Source: an uncultured Clostridia bacterium (GTDB lineage Bacteria; Bacillota; Clostridia; Oscillospirales; Acutalibacteraceae). From it: 50,248 bases of DNA. The stretch lies in the NCBI GenBank assembly GCA_944384855.1, contig CALWUY010000034.1, positions 1-50,248 on the forward strand, read 5' to 3'. Every line of letters starts with the position of its first letter. Within the stretch, counting starts at the first letter, position 1. Below are positions 18,001 to 25,994 of the stretch, one piece after another. The translations under genes and the position numbers were made by a program. Below the pieces are notes generated by a model. It ran no database searches, had not been told where the DNA came from, and worked only from the letters and a program-made list of their open reading frames with translations.

Positions 18001-19044
18001 TTGAAAAAAGTTGCAGTTATAGGATACGGCGGTCAGGGAGCATGGCACTGTACGCAAGTATTAAAAAGTGATGTAGTAAGCCTTAAAGGCGTGTATGACA
18101 TAAAGGAAAACCGCAGGGAAGCGGCAAAGGCGAACGGTATATTTGTATATGAAAACAATGAGGCGATTTTTGCCGACGGTGATGTGGATATAGTGGTTGT
18201 AGCTACACCGAATGACGTTCACGAGGAATTAGTGGTAAATGCGCTTAAAAGCGGCAAAAATGTTATCTGTGAAAAGCCCGTGGCGCTTTCGGTAGAATCG
18301 TTTGACCGGATGGTGCAGGCGGCGGAAAAGGCCGGGAAAGTGCTGTCGGTTCATCAGAACAGGCGTTGGGACGTAGATTTTCTGGGTGTAAAAAAGGTTA
18401 TTTCAAGCGGTGAAATCGGCGATGTTATAAGGATAGAATCGCGTATCCACGGTTCGCGCGGAATACCGAGCGACTGGCGCTGTGAAAAGGAACACGGCGG
18501 AGGAATGATTCTTGACTGGGGAGTACACCTTATAGATCAGATGCTTCAGCTGATAACAGATAAAGTAACAAAAGTTTACTGTATGAATACACATATCACA
18601 AACTCGCAGGTGGATGACGGTTTTCGTTTGGAGCTGGGATTTGAGAGCGGCAAAACTGCTTTGGTTGAGGTAGGTACATACAATTTTTTGCCGCTGCCCC
18701 GTTTTTACATGCAGTGTAAAGATGGGAGTCTCTGTTTGGAGGACTGGCAGAAAAAGGCGCATGTGGCAAAGCTTACCGCGTGGATAGAAAAGGATGTTAC
18801 TCCGGTACAGAATGCCGCAGGGATCACAAAGACAATGGCGCCGAGAGATAATTTGACGCTTGATGAATATTATACCGAAATTCCCAAAAGCGATGTTCAC
18901 GATTTTTACCGCAATTTTGTTCTGGCTTCAGACGGAAAAGCGGAGCAGTTAATAAAAAACAGTGAAGTCAGAAGGGTACTGAGGGTCATGACCGCCTGCT
19001 TTGAGTCGGATGAAAAAGGCGCGGTATTAAAGGTGGATATATGA
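18001..19044 (+). CDS. Gfo/Idh/MocA family NAD(P)-dependent sugar oxidoreductase (first copy)
   Basis: 347 residues: an N-terminal Rossmann domain (VAVIGYGGQGAWH, nucleotide loop) with the EKP motif (CEKPVALS), and a C-terminal alpha/beta domain with DWGVHLIDQM, which supplies the usual catalytic Asp/His pair. Members oxidise or reduce a sugar or inositol hydroxyl. The start is TTG 18001, 8 bases after GGAG; a GTG at 17992 overlaps the RBS and the thuA stop. It overlaps the next gene by 4 bases (ATGA), so it is coupled. The substrate is unknown; beside ThuA a glycoside 3-dehydrogenase is a reasonable guess. Confidence 0.85.
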   Translation: MKKVAVIGYGGQGAWHCTQVLKSDVVSLKGVYDIKENRREAAKANGIFVYENNEAIFADGDVDIVVVATPNDVHEELVVNALKSGKNVICEKPVALSVESFDRMVQAAEKAGKVLSVHQNRRWDVDFLGVKKVISSGEIGDVIRIESRIHGSRGIPSDWRCEKEHGGGMILDWGVHLIDQMLQLITDKVTKVYCMNTHITNSQVDDGFRLELGFESGKTALVEVGTYNFLPLPRFYMQCKDGSLCLEDWQKKAHVAKLTAWIEKDVTPVQNAAGITKTMAPRDNLTLDEYYTEIPKSDVHDFYRNFVLASDGKAEQLIKNSEVRRVLRVMTACFESDEKGAVLKVDI

Positions 19045-20033
19045 TAAAATTCGCGACAGTGGGCAGAGGTCCTATTGTTGACTGCTTCATAGAAGGAGCA
19101 AAGCTGACAGGTAAATTCTGTTTAGAGGCGGTTTATTCGAGAAACCGAGAAACCGGAGAAGAATTTGCAAAGAAGCATAACTGCGGCAGGGTATATACGG
19201 ATTTGAAAGATTTGGCCGGTGATCCCGATATACAGGCGGTGTACATTGCGTCTCCGAATATATGCCATGCAAAGCAAAGCGATATCTTGCTTAAAGGCGG
19301 AAAGCATATAATATGCGAGAAACCTATAGCGGTAAGCGCGGCTGAATATGCAAAAGTAAAAAGTACAGCCGACAGTTTAAATCTGATTTACATGGAAGCG
19401 ATAATTCCGAGATATGTTGAAAATCATGATGCTGTTTTGGAGGCGGTAGGGAAGATAGGAAACATCACGGTTGCGAAAATAGATTACTGTCAGCTTACGA
19501 GCCGGTATGAAAGGCTGAAAAGAGGAGAAAAGGTAAATATTTTTGATATGTCGCTGGCGGCGGGGGCGCTTATGGATATAGGAGTTTACTGTGTTTATGC
19601 GGCGGTGGATCTGCTCGGAATGCCGAAATCGGTAAAAGCGTCGGCGTCGTTCCTTTCCGATGGAGCCGACAGCGCAGGCGCTGCTGTATTCGGATACGAT
19701 AATTTCACTGCATCCGTAACTTACAGCAAAGTAGGACAGAGTATGGCACCCTGTGAGATAATAGGCGACGAAGGTTCTGTAATAATAGAAAAAATAGGAC
19801 TTTATCAGGGAGCGTATCTTTTGAAAAACGGAGAAAAAACGGCGCTTTTCAAAGAACACAGAAAAGAGGAACTTATGGGTATGGAGGCGGAGGCATTCGC
19901 GGACTTTATAAACGGCAGACGAATGAACGTGTATAAAGACGCGGGCGAGCTTTGCCTCAAAGCACACAAGTGCATGGACATAATCAAGCGGAAAGCTGAT
20001 ATAAAATACACATACAAGGAGGAAAATATATGA
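19041..20033 (+). CDS. Gfo/Idh/MocA family oxidoreductase (second copy)
   Basis: 330 residues of the same superfamily but a different subgroup, nearer dihydrodiol dehydrogenase/1,5-anhydrofructose reductase types. The Rossmann start is FATVGRGPIVDCF, the lysine motif is CEKPIAVS, and the C-terminal motif is GALMDIGVYCVYAA, where Tyr replaces the His seen in the previous gene. This suggests a distinct step, such as reducing a keto sugar made by a neighbour. The ATG overlaps the stop of the previous gene and the 3' end overlaps the next ATG (ATGA), so three genes are coupled. Confidence 0.85.
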   Translation: MIKFATVGRGPIVDCFIEGAKLTGKFCLEAVYSRNRETGEEFAKKHNCGRVYTDLKDLAGDPDIQAVYIASPNICHAKQSDILLKGGKHIICEKPIAVSAAEYAKVKSTADSLNLIYMEAIIPRYVENHDAVLEAVGKIGNITVAKIDYCQLTSRYERLKRGEKVNIFDMSLAAGALMDIGVYCVYAAVDLLGMPKSVKASASFLSDGADSAGAAVFGYDNFTASVTYSKVGQSMAPCEIIGDEGSVIIEKIGLYQGAYLLKNGEKTALFKEHRKEELMGMEAEAFADFINGRRMNVYKDAGELCLKAHKCMDIIKRKADIKYTYKEENI

Positions 20034-20944
20034 AACTGGGAATAGTTTCGGCTATTTATGACGGCTTTAGTTTTGAGGAGATGATAGACAGCGCGGCGGA
20101 AAATGGTTATGAATGTGTCGAGGTTGCCTGCTGGCCGCAGGGCAAGGCAGAACGCAGGTATGCCGGTGTTTCGCACATTGATGTCGAAAACACTTCCGAA
20201 GAATACATAGCTTATGTGAAGGATTACTGCAACTCTAAGGGTATAGAGATTTCCTCACTTGCGTTTTATCCGAATACAATGGACGGAGATCTTACAAAAA
20301 GGCAGGCAAACATAGAACATCTTAAAAAGGTAATAAATATGAGCTCGCTTATGGGTGTTAACATGGTAACCACATTCATAGGAAGAGACCAAACCAAGAC
20401 GGCAGAGGAAAATCTTGAAATATTTAAGGAAATATGGCCGGATATTATAAAATTCGCCGAACAGAAGAAGGTGAAGATAGCTATTGAAAACTGCCCGATG
20501 CTGTTCGGAAAAGATCAGTGGCCCGGGGGACAGAATTTATTCACGTCTCCGAAGCTTTGGCGGCAGATGTTTAATATAATCGACAGCGATTATTTCGGAA
20601 TAAACTATGATCCGAGTCATTTTATATGGCAGCAGATGGATTATATAAAGCCGATCTATGAGTTCAAGGATAAAATATTCCATATTCATTTCAAAGATAT
20701 AAAGGTTTATAAAGACAGACTTGACGACGCCGGTATTATGGCATATCCGCTTGATTATATGAGTCCGAAGCTTGTAGGTCTCGGCGATGTGGACTGGGGC
20801 AAATATGTTTCCGCGCTTACTGATATAGGGTTTGACGGATACGCCTGTGTAGAGGTCGAAGACAAAGCTTTTGAGGGTACAAAGGAAAAAATACTTGATT
20901 CTGTAACTTTAAGCTACCGTTATATGCGGCAGTTTGTAATTTAA
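20030..20944 (+). CDS. sugar phosphate isomerase/epimerase (xylose isomerase-like TIM barrel)
   Basis: 304 residues of the AP-endonuclease-2 barrel family. Apparent metal ligands are E in KIAIENCPM, D in NYDPSHFIWQ, H in FHIHFKDIK and E in CVEVEDKAF. These barrels epimerise, isomerise, dehydrate or eliminate across keto sugars. The RBS AAGGAGG lies at the end of the previous gene and the genes overlap by 4 bases. The call is firm at family level; the reaction cannot be assigned, and it could act on the keto sugar produced by the adjacent dehydrogenases. Confidence 0.85.
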   Translation: MKLGIVSAIYDGFSFEEMIDSAAENGYECVEVACWPQGKAERRYAGVSHIDVENTSEEYIAYVKDYCNSKGIEISSLAFYPNTMDGDLTKRQANIEHLKKVINMSSLMGVNMVTTFIGRDQTKTAEENLEIFKEIWPDIIKFAEQKKVKIAIENCPMLFGKDQWPGGQNLFTSPKLWRQMFNIIDSDYFGINYDPSHFIWQQMDYIKPIYEFKDKIFHIHFKDIKVYKDRLDDAGIMAYPLDYMSPKLVGLGDVDWGKYVSALTDIGFDGYACVEVEDKAFEGTKEKILDSVTLSYRYMRQFVI

Positions 20945-20964
20945 AAAATTTGGAGGCAAAAGTA

Positions 20965-22116
20965 ATGACAGACAATATTTTAGATGCATTTAAAGAAAAT
21001 CACGACAATAAGGAAATCGATGTTTCCAAGAAAATTAAGATAGGAATTATCGGTACGGGCTGGATAGCGGACGCGCATATTGACGCTTACAAGAGCATGG
21101 AAGACGTAGAGGTTGTAGCGCTTGCAGACCTGGTAGACGGCAAGGCAGAGGCCTTTGCGAAAAAGCACGGGCTTGAAAATGCGCGGATATATTTAAGCGA
21201 TGAGGAACTTTTGGCGGGTGAAAAAGAGCTTGACGGTGTAAGTATATGCACATACAACTGTCAGCACGCTCCATGCGCCATACATGCGCTTGAGGCAGGC
21301 GTCAACGTAATGCTGGAGAAGCCGTTTACGGTTACTCTTGATGAAGCCGTTGAGGTTATGAGAGCTGAAAAGAAGAGCGGAAAAATACTCACAATAGGTT
21401 TTCAGCCGCGTATGAGTGAAAATATGCAGATGATCAAGAAGATTGTTGAGTCCGGCGAATTAGGAAAGATATATTATCTGCAGGCCGGCGGCGGCAGAAG
21501 AAGAGGTATACCTACGCCTTTCGGCACAAGCTTTATTGCCAAAGAAACCGGCGGTATAGGAGCTATGGGGGATATAGGTTGCTATTCGCTCGATATGCTG
21601 CTGGGAGCTATAGGATATCCAAAACCGCTTACCTGCACCGGGTATACTTCGGACTTTTTCGGCAAGGATCCGAGTTATTATCCGGGCCATCCTGAGTACG
21701 CCGAAAAATTCGGAGTTGATGATTTTGCCGCTGCGTTTGTAAGACTTGAGGGCGGAATAATTCTCGACTTCAGAATTTCGTGGGCTATGAATATGGATAC
21801 CGCGGGAGACGCGCTTATCTTAGGAACAAAGGGCGGACTCCGCATTCCGTCGACAGAATGCTGGAACGGAGAATTTGACAAACCGATGACGGTTTACAAA
21901 ACCGTAGGCGGAAAAGATATCGAATATAAAGTGCCTTACGAACCTTGCGGAGATCTGTTTAAAAAGAAGATACGTTCTTTTGTTGATTCTATCAAGGAAA
22001 ACGGTAAACCCACCGTGCCTTCGAGTGAAATAATTTATAACCAGGCTATCATTGACGGCATAGTACGTTCTGCTAAGCTCGGCCGTGAAATCGAGGTAGA
22101 AATTCCTGAGATTTAA
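20965..22116 (+). CDS. Gfo/Idh/MocA family oxidoreductase (third copy)
   Basis: 383 residues, the longest of the three dehydrogenases. An extension of about 25 charged residues precedes the Rossmann loop IGIIGTGWIADAH. The lysine motif is MLEKPFTVT and the C-terminal motif is GIGAMGDIGCYSLDML. The insert with PSYYPGHPEYAEKFGVDDF is typical of a subgroup seen in gut Firmicutes and Bacteroidetes glycoside clusters. I chose ATG 20965, 10 bases after GGAGG; the TTG at 20950 lies upstream of that RBS. It follows the TIM-barrel gene by 20 bases and precedes two more. Confidence 0.85.
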   Translation: MTDNILDAFKENHDNKEIDVSKKIKIGIIGTGWIADAHIDAYKSMEDVEVVALADLVDGKAEAFAKKHGLENARIYLSDEELLAGEKELDGVSICTYNCQHAPCAIHALEAGVNVMLEKPFTVTLDEAVEVMRAEKKSGKILTIGFQPRMSENMQMIKKIVESGELGKIYYLQAGGGRRRGIPTPFGTSFIAKETGGIGAMGDIGCYSLDMLLGAIGYPKPLTCTGYTSDFFGKDPSYYPGHPEYAEKFGVDDFAAAFVRLEGGIILDFRISWAMNMDTAGDALILGTKGGLRIPSTECWNGEFDKPMTVYKTVGGKDIEYKVPYEPCGDLFKKKIRSFVDSIKENGKPTVPSSEIIYNQAIIDGIVRSAKLGREIEVEIPEI

Positions 22117-22130
22117 CAGAGGTGTAAAAA

Positions 22131-22847
22131 ATGGACATAGGTATTCAATTATATTCTGTTCGAGACGGCATGGAAACCGATTTTGAGGGTACTTTGAAGA
22201 AAATAAGCGAACTCGGTTATACAAGCGTTGAATTCGCGGGTTTTTACGGCAAAACCGCTGACGAAGTAAACCGCCTGCTTGAACAGTATAATTTAAAGCT
22301 CAGCGGCACACATTCCTCTTTTGACGATCTTCTTAACAACTATGAGGAAACGGTTGCATATCATAAAGCGATAGGAAATAAGAATTATATAATTCCGGGA
22401 TACGATTTGTGGTCACAGGGGAAACTGGACAGGTTCGTTGAGCAGATAAACCCGATTTGCGAAAGGCTCGCCAAAGACGGAATAACATTGGGATTTCACA
22501 ATCACAATAAAGAATTCGAGGTGCTTGAGAACGGAGAAGTGGTTTACGAGCAGCTGATTTACCGTACGAATCTCAGATTAGAGATAGATACATACTGGGC
22601 TTTTGTCGGGATGAAAAATCCATTGGGACTGCTTGACAGGCTTGCGGACAGGGTGAATTTCGTACACGTCAAAGACGGTATGGCTGACGGAAGCGGCAAG
22701 CCTTTAGGCATGGGAGAAGCGCCTGTAGCTGAAATTGTAAAGAAGGCGCAGGCTATGGGAATACCCATGGTTGTGGAAAGTGAAACCTGCAATCCTACAG
22801 GACTTGCGGAAGCCGAAATCTGTATAAATTATCTTAAGACATTATAA
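22131..22847 (+). CDS. sugar phosphate isomerase/epimerase (tandem copy A)
   Basis: 238 residues, a compact AP-endonuclease-2 barrel. Motifs: IGIQLYSVRDGM at the N-terminus, GFHNHNKEF, EIDTYWAFV (Asp ligand), VHVKDG (His) and VVESETCNP (Glu). It closely resembles the next gene over the first 60 residues and at every motif, so the pair looks like a tandem duplication. RBS AGAGGTG precedes the ATG. As a late member of the cluster it probably processes a keto-sugar intermediate; the reaction is unassigned. Confidence 0.85.
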   Translation: MDIGIQLYSVRDGMETDFEGTLKKISELGYTSVEFAGFYGKTADEVNRLLEQYNLKLSGTHSSFDDLLNNYEETVAYHKAIGNKNYIIPGYDLWSQGKLDRFVEQINPICERLAKDGITLGFHNHNKEFEVLENGEVVYEQLIYRTNLRLEIDTYWAFVGMKNPLGLLDRLADRVNFVHVKDGMADGSGKPLGMGEAPVAEIVKKAQAMGIPMVVESETCNPTGLAEAEICINYLKTL

Positions 22848-22870
22848 TTTCTTTTTACGGGGTGACTCAG

Positions 22871-23683
22871 ATGAATTTTAAAATTGCTTTGCAGCTTTAT
22901 TCGGTAAGAGACGATATGGCAGCCGATTTTGAAGGGACTGTAAAGAAGGTAAAGGAATTAGGGTATGACGGCGTTGAGTTTGCCGGTCTTTACGGCAAGA
23001 CGGCAGAAGAGGTAAAGGAAATCTGTCAAAAATATCAAATCATTCCTGTTTCCGCCCATGTTCCGTTTATCGATATGATTGAAAATCCCGAGCTTCTTAA
23101 AGACTATGCCGAGATCGGATGCAAATATGTGGTAATACCTTATATTACGGAAGAATATCAGCCGGGAAACGAAAAATTTCCTGAGGTCATAAGCGGCGCC
23201 AAGATGTTAGGCAAAAAGGCTAAAGAGTTAGGAATGAAGCTGGGGTATCATAACCATGATTTTGAGTTCAGAAAGATTGACGGCGAATACGCGCTGGATA
23301 TTCTGTACAAAGAAGTATCCGCCGATTTGCTTGATACCGAGCTTGACACCTGCTGGGTAAACGTAGGCGGTGAAGACCCTGTAAAATATATTGAAAAGTA
23401 CAGAGGCAGAGTCAATATTCTTCACCTTAAGGATTTTTCCGGCGGAAAAAGCGAAAATATGTATGCGCTTATAGGGATAGACGAGAACGAAAAGAAGGAT
23501 ACCGGCGGCAAATTCGAGTTTCGTCCGCTGGGCATGGGAGTTCAGAATTTTCCGGCGATTTTAAGCGCTGCGGCAAAATGCGGTACCGAGTGGATAGTGG
23601 TTGAGCAGGATAATCCGTCGATGTCGCTTACGGCAATGGAGTGCGCTGAAGAATCCTTAAAATATTTAAAAACTGTTCTTTAA
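22871..23683 (+). CDS. sugar phosphate isomerase/epimerase (tandem copy B)
   Basis: 271 residues, paralogue of copy A: IALQLYSVRDDM at the N-terminus, GYHNHDFEF, ELDTCWVNVGGEDP, ILHLKDFSG, IVVEQDNPSM. It is about 30 residues longer than copy A, mainly through an insert around residues 195-222. I chose ATG 22871 because GGGGTG precedes it; a GTG at 22862 would lie inside the RBS. It is the last gene of the cluster, followed directly by a strong terminator. Two divergent copies may act on different intermediates or form a heteromer, as known for some C-glycoside-cleaving TIM-barrel pairs (inference). Confidence 0.85.
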   Translation: MNFKIALQLYSVRDDMAADFEGTVKKVKELGYDGVEFAGLYGKTAEEVKEICQKYQIIPVSAHVPFIDMIENPELLKDYAEIGCKYVVIPYITEEYQPGNEKFPEVISGAKMLGKKAKELGMKLGYHNHDFEFRKIDGEYALDILYKEVSADLLDTELDTCWVNVGGEDPVKYIEKYRGRVNILHLKDFSGGKSENMYALIGIDENEKKDTGGKFEFRPLGMGVQNFPAILSAAAKCGTEWIVVEQDNPSMSLTAMECAEESLKYLKTVL

Positions 23684-23687
23684 TAAA

Positions 23688-23722
23688 AAACATCCGCTTT
23701 CCTGAAACGAAAGCGGATGTTT
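23688..23722 (+). terminator. intrinsic terminator of the sugar cluster
   Basis: AAACATCCGCTTTC (23688-23701) pairs perfectly with GAAAGCGGATGTTT (23709-23722), flanked by A-run and T-run. Confidence 0.92.
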
Positions 23723-23876
23723 TAATATAATTCTAAATCATCAACTGTTTTGCGGCTTTCACACAGCAACAAAAAAATTCATAATATATTACGAAAGAAA
23801 TATTAAAGTTGTGATTATTTTTTGCAAGTAAGGGCAAAAATAATATTACAGTTTAATTTGAGAGTGTGAAACAGTA

Positions 23877-24221
23877 ATGAATATAAAACGCGGTGAAATT
23901 TATTACGCTGATTTAAGTCCGGTAGTCGGTTCGGAGCAAGGAGGAGTAAGACCTGTACTTATAATCCAGAACGATGTGGGAAACCGTTACAGTCCTACGG
24001 TAATAGCGGCTGCTATTACGAGCCAGAGAGACAAAACCAAACTTCCGACTCATATTTCAGTAGAAGCAAATGACTGTGGTCTTGCAAAGGATTCAATAGT
24101 GCTTTTAGAACAGGTCAGAACTATTGACAAGCAGCGGCTGAAAGAAAAAATGGGCACTTTAGACGGTGCGTCTATGGGAATGGTAGATAAGGCGCTCAGT
24201 GTAAGTTTCGGTTTAGGATAA
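23877..24221 (+). CDS. MazF/PemK family mRNA endoribonuclease
   Basis: 114 residues matching the EndoA/NdoA type: [31 protein letters not shown], then the beta-strand with T-SQ ([15 protein letters not shown]) and [16 protein letters not shown]. The catalytic Arg and Thr/Ser of the family (GGVRPV, ITSQ) are present. MazF toxins cut mRNA at short sequences and are normally held by an antitoxin encoded just upstream. No antitoxin ORF is visible in the 190 bases before it or in the 380 after it, so it is an orphan here. In several Clostridia the antitoxin is absent or distant. RBS context is weak (GAGAGTG). Confidence 0.9.
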   Translation: MNIKRGEIYYADLSPVVGSEQGGVRPVLIIQNDVGNRYSPTVIAAAITSQRDKTKLPTHISVEANDCGLAKDSIVLLEQVRTIDKQRLKEKMGTLDGASMGMVDKALSVSFGLG

Positions 24222-24599
24222 AAATCCAGCGATATAACCATAAAGCAGTCTGCGGTTGTGATTGGTTTTTCGTTTTTCAGGTACTGTTTTTAGTATACCG
24301 GGAATTCGTATCCCCGAAACAATTATGCGGACATTATAAACAACTGTGATTTAAGATAAGTAAAAGTTTAAGCGCGGACACAGTCCGCGCTTTGCTTTAC
24401 GGTATGTTTAGTATAGTTTCGGGAAGTGTAAACTATCATGAAAATTAATTGTCAGCAATAACGGACTTCCGTTGCAGGCATTTCAAAAATAAACTGAAAT
24501 GAATAAAGCAATTATAAAAATTTGTAATAATAACTATTGATTTTTGGGAATAACAGTTGTACAATCCTATAAGGAAAGTAAAAAGCAGAGGTTTTATAT
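24222..24599 (+). other. 380-base intergenic region with a terminator
   Basis: No coding capacity is evident. It contains one clear terminator (24370-24396) and an AT-rich stretch (24500-24560) that probably carries the promoter of the antiporter gene, though I see no well-spaced -35/-10 pair. I see no match to the ydaO/c-di-AMP riboswitch core often placed before potassium transport genes. Confidence 0.6.
24370..24396 (+). terminator. intrinsic terminator downstream of mazF
   Basis: AAGCGCGGAC (24370-24379), loop ACA, GTCCGCGCTT (24383-24392), then TGCTTT. It lies 150 bases past the mazF stop, so an untranslated RNA may extend through this gap. Confidence 0.8.
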
Positions 24600-25874
24600 A
24601 TGCAGATTCTTATGTGGTTATCGGTATCGTTGTTTGCCGGATTAATGTTATCGCGTCTTGCCAAACTTGTGAAGCTCCCTGCGGTCACAGCTTATCTTGT
24701 GGCCGGTATTTTTATCGGACCGTATTTTTTGGGAGCTTTAGGGGTAGAAGGCTTGGGATTTACCAACTTCGCAGAAATTAAATCTCTGGATTTGATTTCC
24801 GATGTGGCTTTGGGATTTATTGCATTTTCAATCGGAAATGAGTTCAGGCTTTCACAGTTGAAAAAAATCGGCAGGCAGGCTACTGTAATAGGAATAATAC
24901 AGGCGGTTTTTACTACGGTTCTGGTAGATGCTGCGCTTATAGGTCTTCACTTTATTATTCCCGACAAACTTCCGCTTCCGGCGGCTGTGATTTTAGGCGC
25001 TGTGGCCGCTGCGACCGCTCCTGCGGCAACACTGATGGTTGTACGGCAATATAAGGCAAAGGGACCGCTTACCGACATACTTCTGCCGATAGTCGCTTTG
25101 GATGATGCTGTAGGACTTGTGCTGTTTGCAGTTTCTTTTGGAGTGGCAAATTCTATGATATCCGGTAATGTGGATATGATATCTTTGCTTTTAGAACCGG
25201 CTCTTGAGGTTGTAATGTCGCTGCTGCTCGGATTTATAATGGGTTTGCTTTTCAGTTTTTTCGAGAGATTTTTTCATTCCCGTTCCAAAAGACTTTCAAT
25301 GTCGGTTACGTTTGTGCTGCTGACTGTGGCGTTTTCAATGCTTGAATTTGATATTTTAGGTGTGCACATTGCATTTTCTTCTCTTTTAGTATGTATGATG
25401 CTCGGCACTGTATTTTGCAATATATGTGATTTTTCAGAAGAACTTATGGATAGGATCGACCGCTGGACAGCTCCTCTGTTTATATTGTTCTTCGTAATCA
25501 GCGGAGCGGAATTACAGCTTTCGCTTTTCAGAGATCCCGTAATCGTACTTATAGGAGCAGTATATATAATTTCAAGATGTGCCGGAAAATATTTAGGTGC
25601 TTTCACAAGCTCTAAATTTGTCGGATGCAATAAGAATATCGTTAAATATTTAGGCATAACCCTTTTCCCGCAGGCGGGAGTAGCGCTGGGCATGGCAATA
25701 AAGGCGGAAGAACTGGGAGAATTAGGTACAGTAGTTGCAAATATAACACTGTTTTCGGTACTGATTTATGAACTCATAGGTCCGTTTTTGACAAAAACTG
25801 CGCTTTTAAAAGCCGGGGAGATTGAGCCGGAAGGTGCTACGAGCGCACGAATAAGTGACAGTAAAACTGTATGA
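24600..25874 (+). CDS. CPA2-type cation:proton antiporter (KefB/NapA-like)
   Basis: 424-residue integral membrane protein with about 12 segments in two inverted halves. The N-terminal LPAVTAYLVAGIFIGPYFLG is typical of KefB-like members, and LPIVALDDAVGLVLF carries the DD-type ion-binding Asp pair. PQAGVALGMAIKA in the last third is the usual CPA2 discontinuous helix. There is no C-terminal RCK domain; it ends with a short tail. It likely exchanges Na+ or K+ for protons. Its position before trkA/trkH suggests a potassium or sodium homeostasis unit, perhaps with TrkA-type regulation in trans. RBS AGAGG precedes the ATG. Confidence 0.85.
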   Translation: MQILMWLSVSLFAGLMLSRLAKLVKLPAVTAYLVAGIFIGPYFLGALGVEGLGFTNFAEIKSLDLISDVALGFIAFSIGNEFRLSQLKKIGRQATVIGIIQAVFTTVLVDAALIGLHFIIPDKLPLPAAVILGAVAAATAPAATLMVVRQYKAKGPLTDILLPIVALDDAVGLVLFAVSFGVANSMISGNVDMISLLLEPALEVVMSLLLGFIMGLLFSFFERFFHSRSKRLSMSVTFVLLTVAFSMLEFDILGVHIAFSSLLVCMMLGTVFCNICDFSEELMDRIDRWTAPLFILFFVISGAELQLSLFRDPVIVLIGAVYIISRCAGKYLGAFTSSKFVGCNKNIVKYLGITLFPQAGVALGMAIKAEELGELGTVVANITLFSVLIYELIGPFLTKTALLKAGEIEPEGATSARISDSKTV

Positions 25875-25943
25875 AATTAAATATATACGGGTATGATAAT
25901 TTCAATTGTAAGATTATTGTTGTAAATTAAAGAATAAAGTGTT

Positions 25944-25975
25944 AAACTGTATTAAGTATATATTTAATACAGTTT
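25944..25975 (+). terminator. AT-rich perfect palindrome between antiporter and trkA
   Basis: AAACTGTATTAA (25944-25955) pairs perfectly with TTAATACAGTTT (25964-25975), followed by ATTTTTTA. It ends 19 bases before the trkA ATG. It could be a weak terminator of the antiporter transcript, an attenuator, or an operator. Confidence 0.55.
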
Positions 25976-25994
25976 ATTTTTTAGGGGCTCTAAT

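Noticed and set aside
24222-24599. possible c-di-AMP riboswitch before the ion transport genes
   Set aside because: The conserved core motifs are not visible; only an ordinary terminator is seen.
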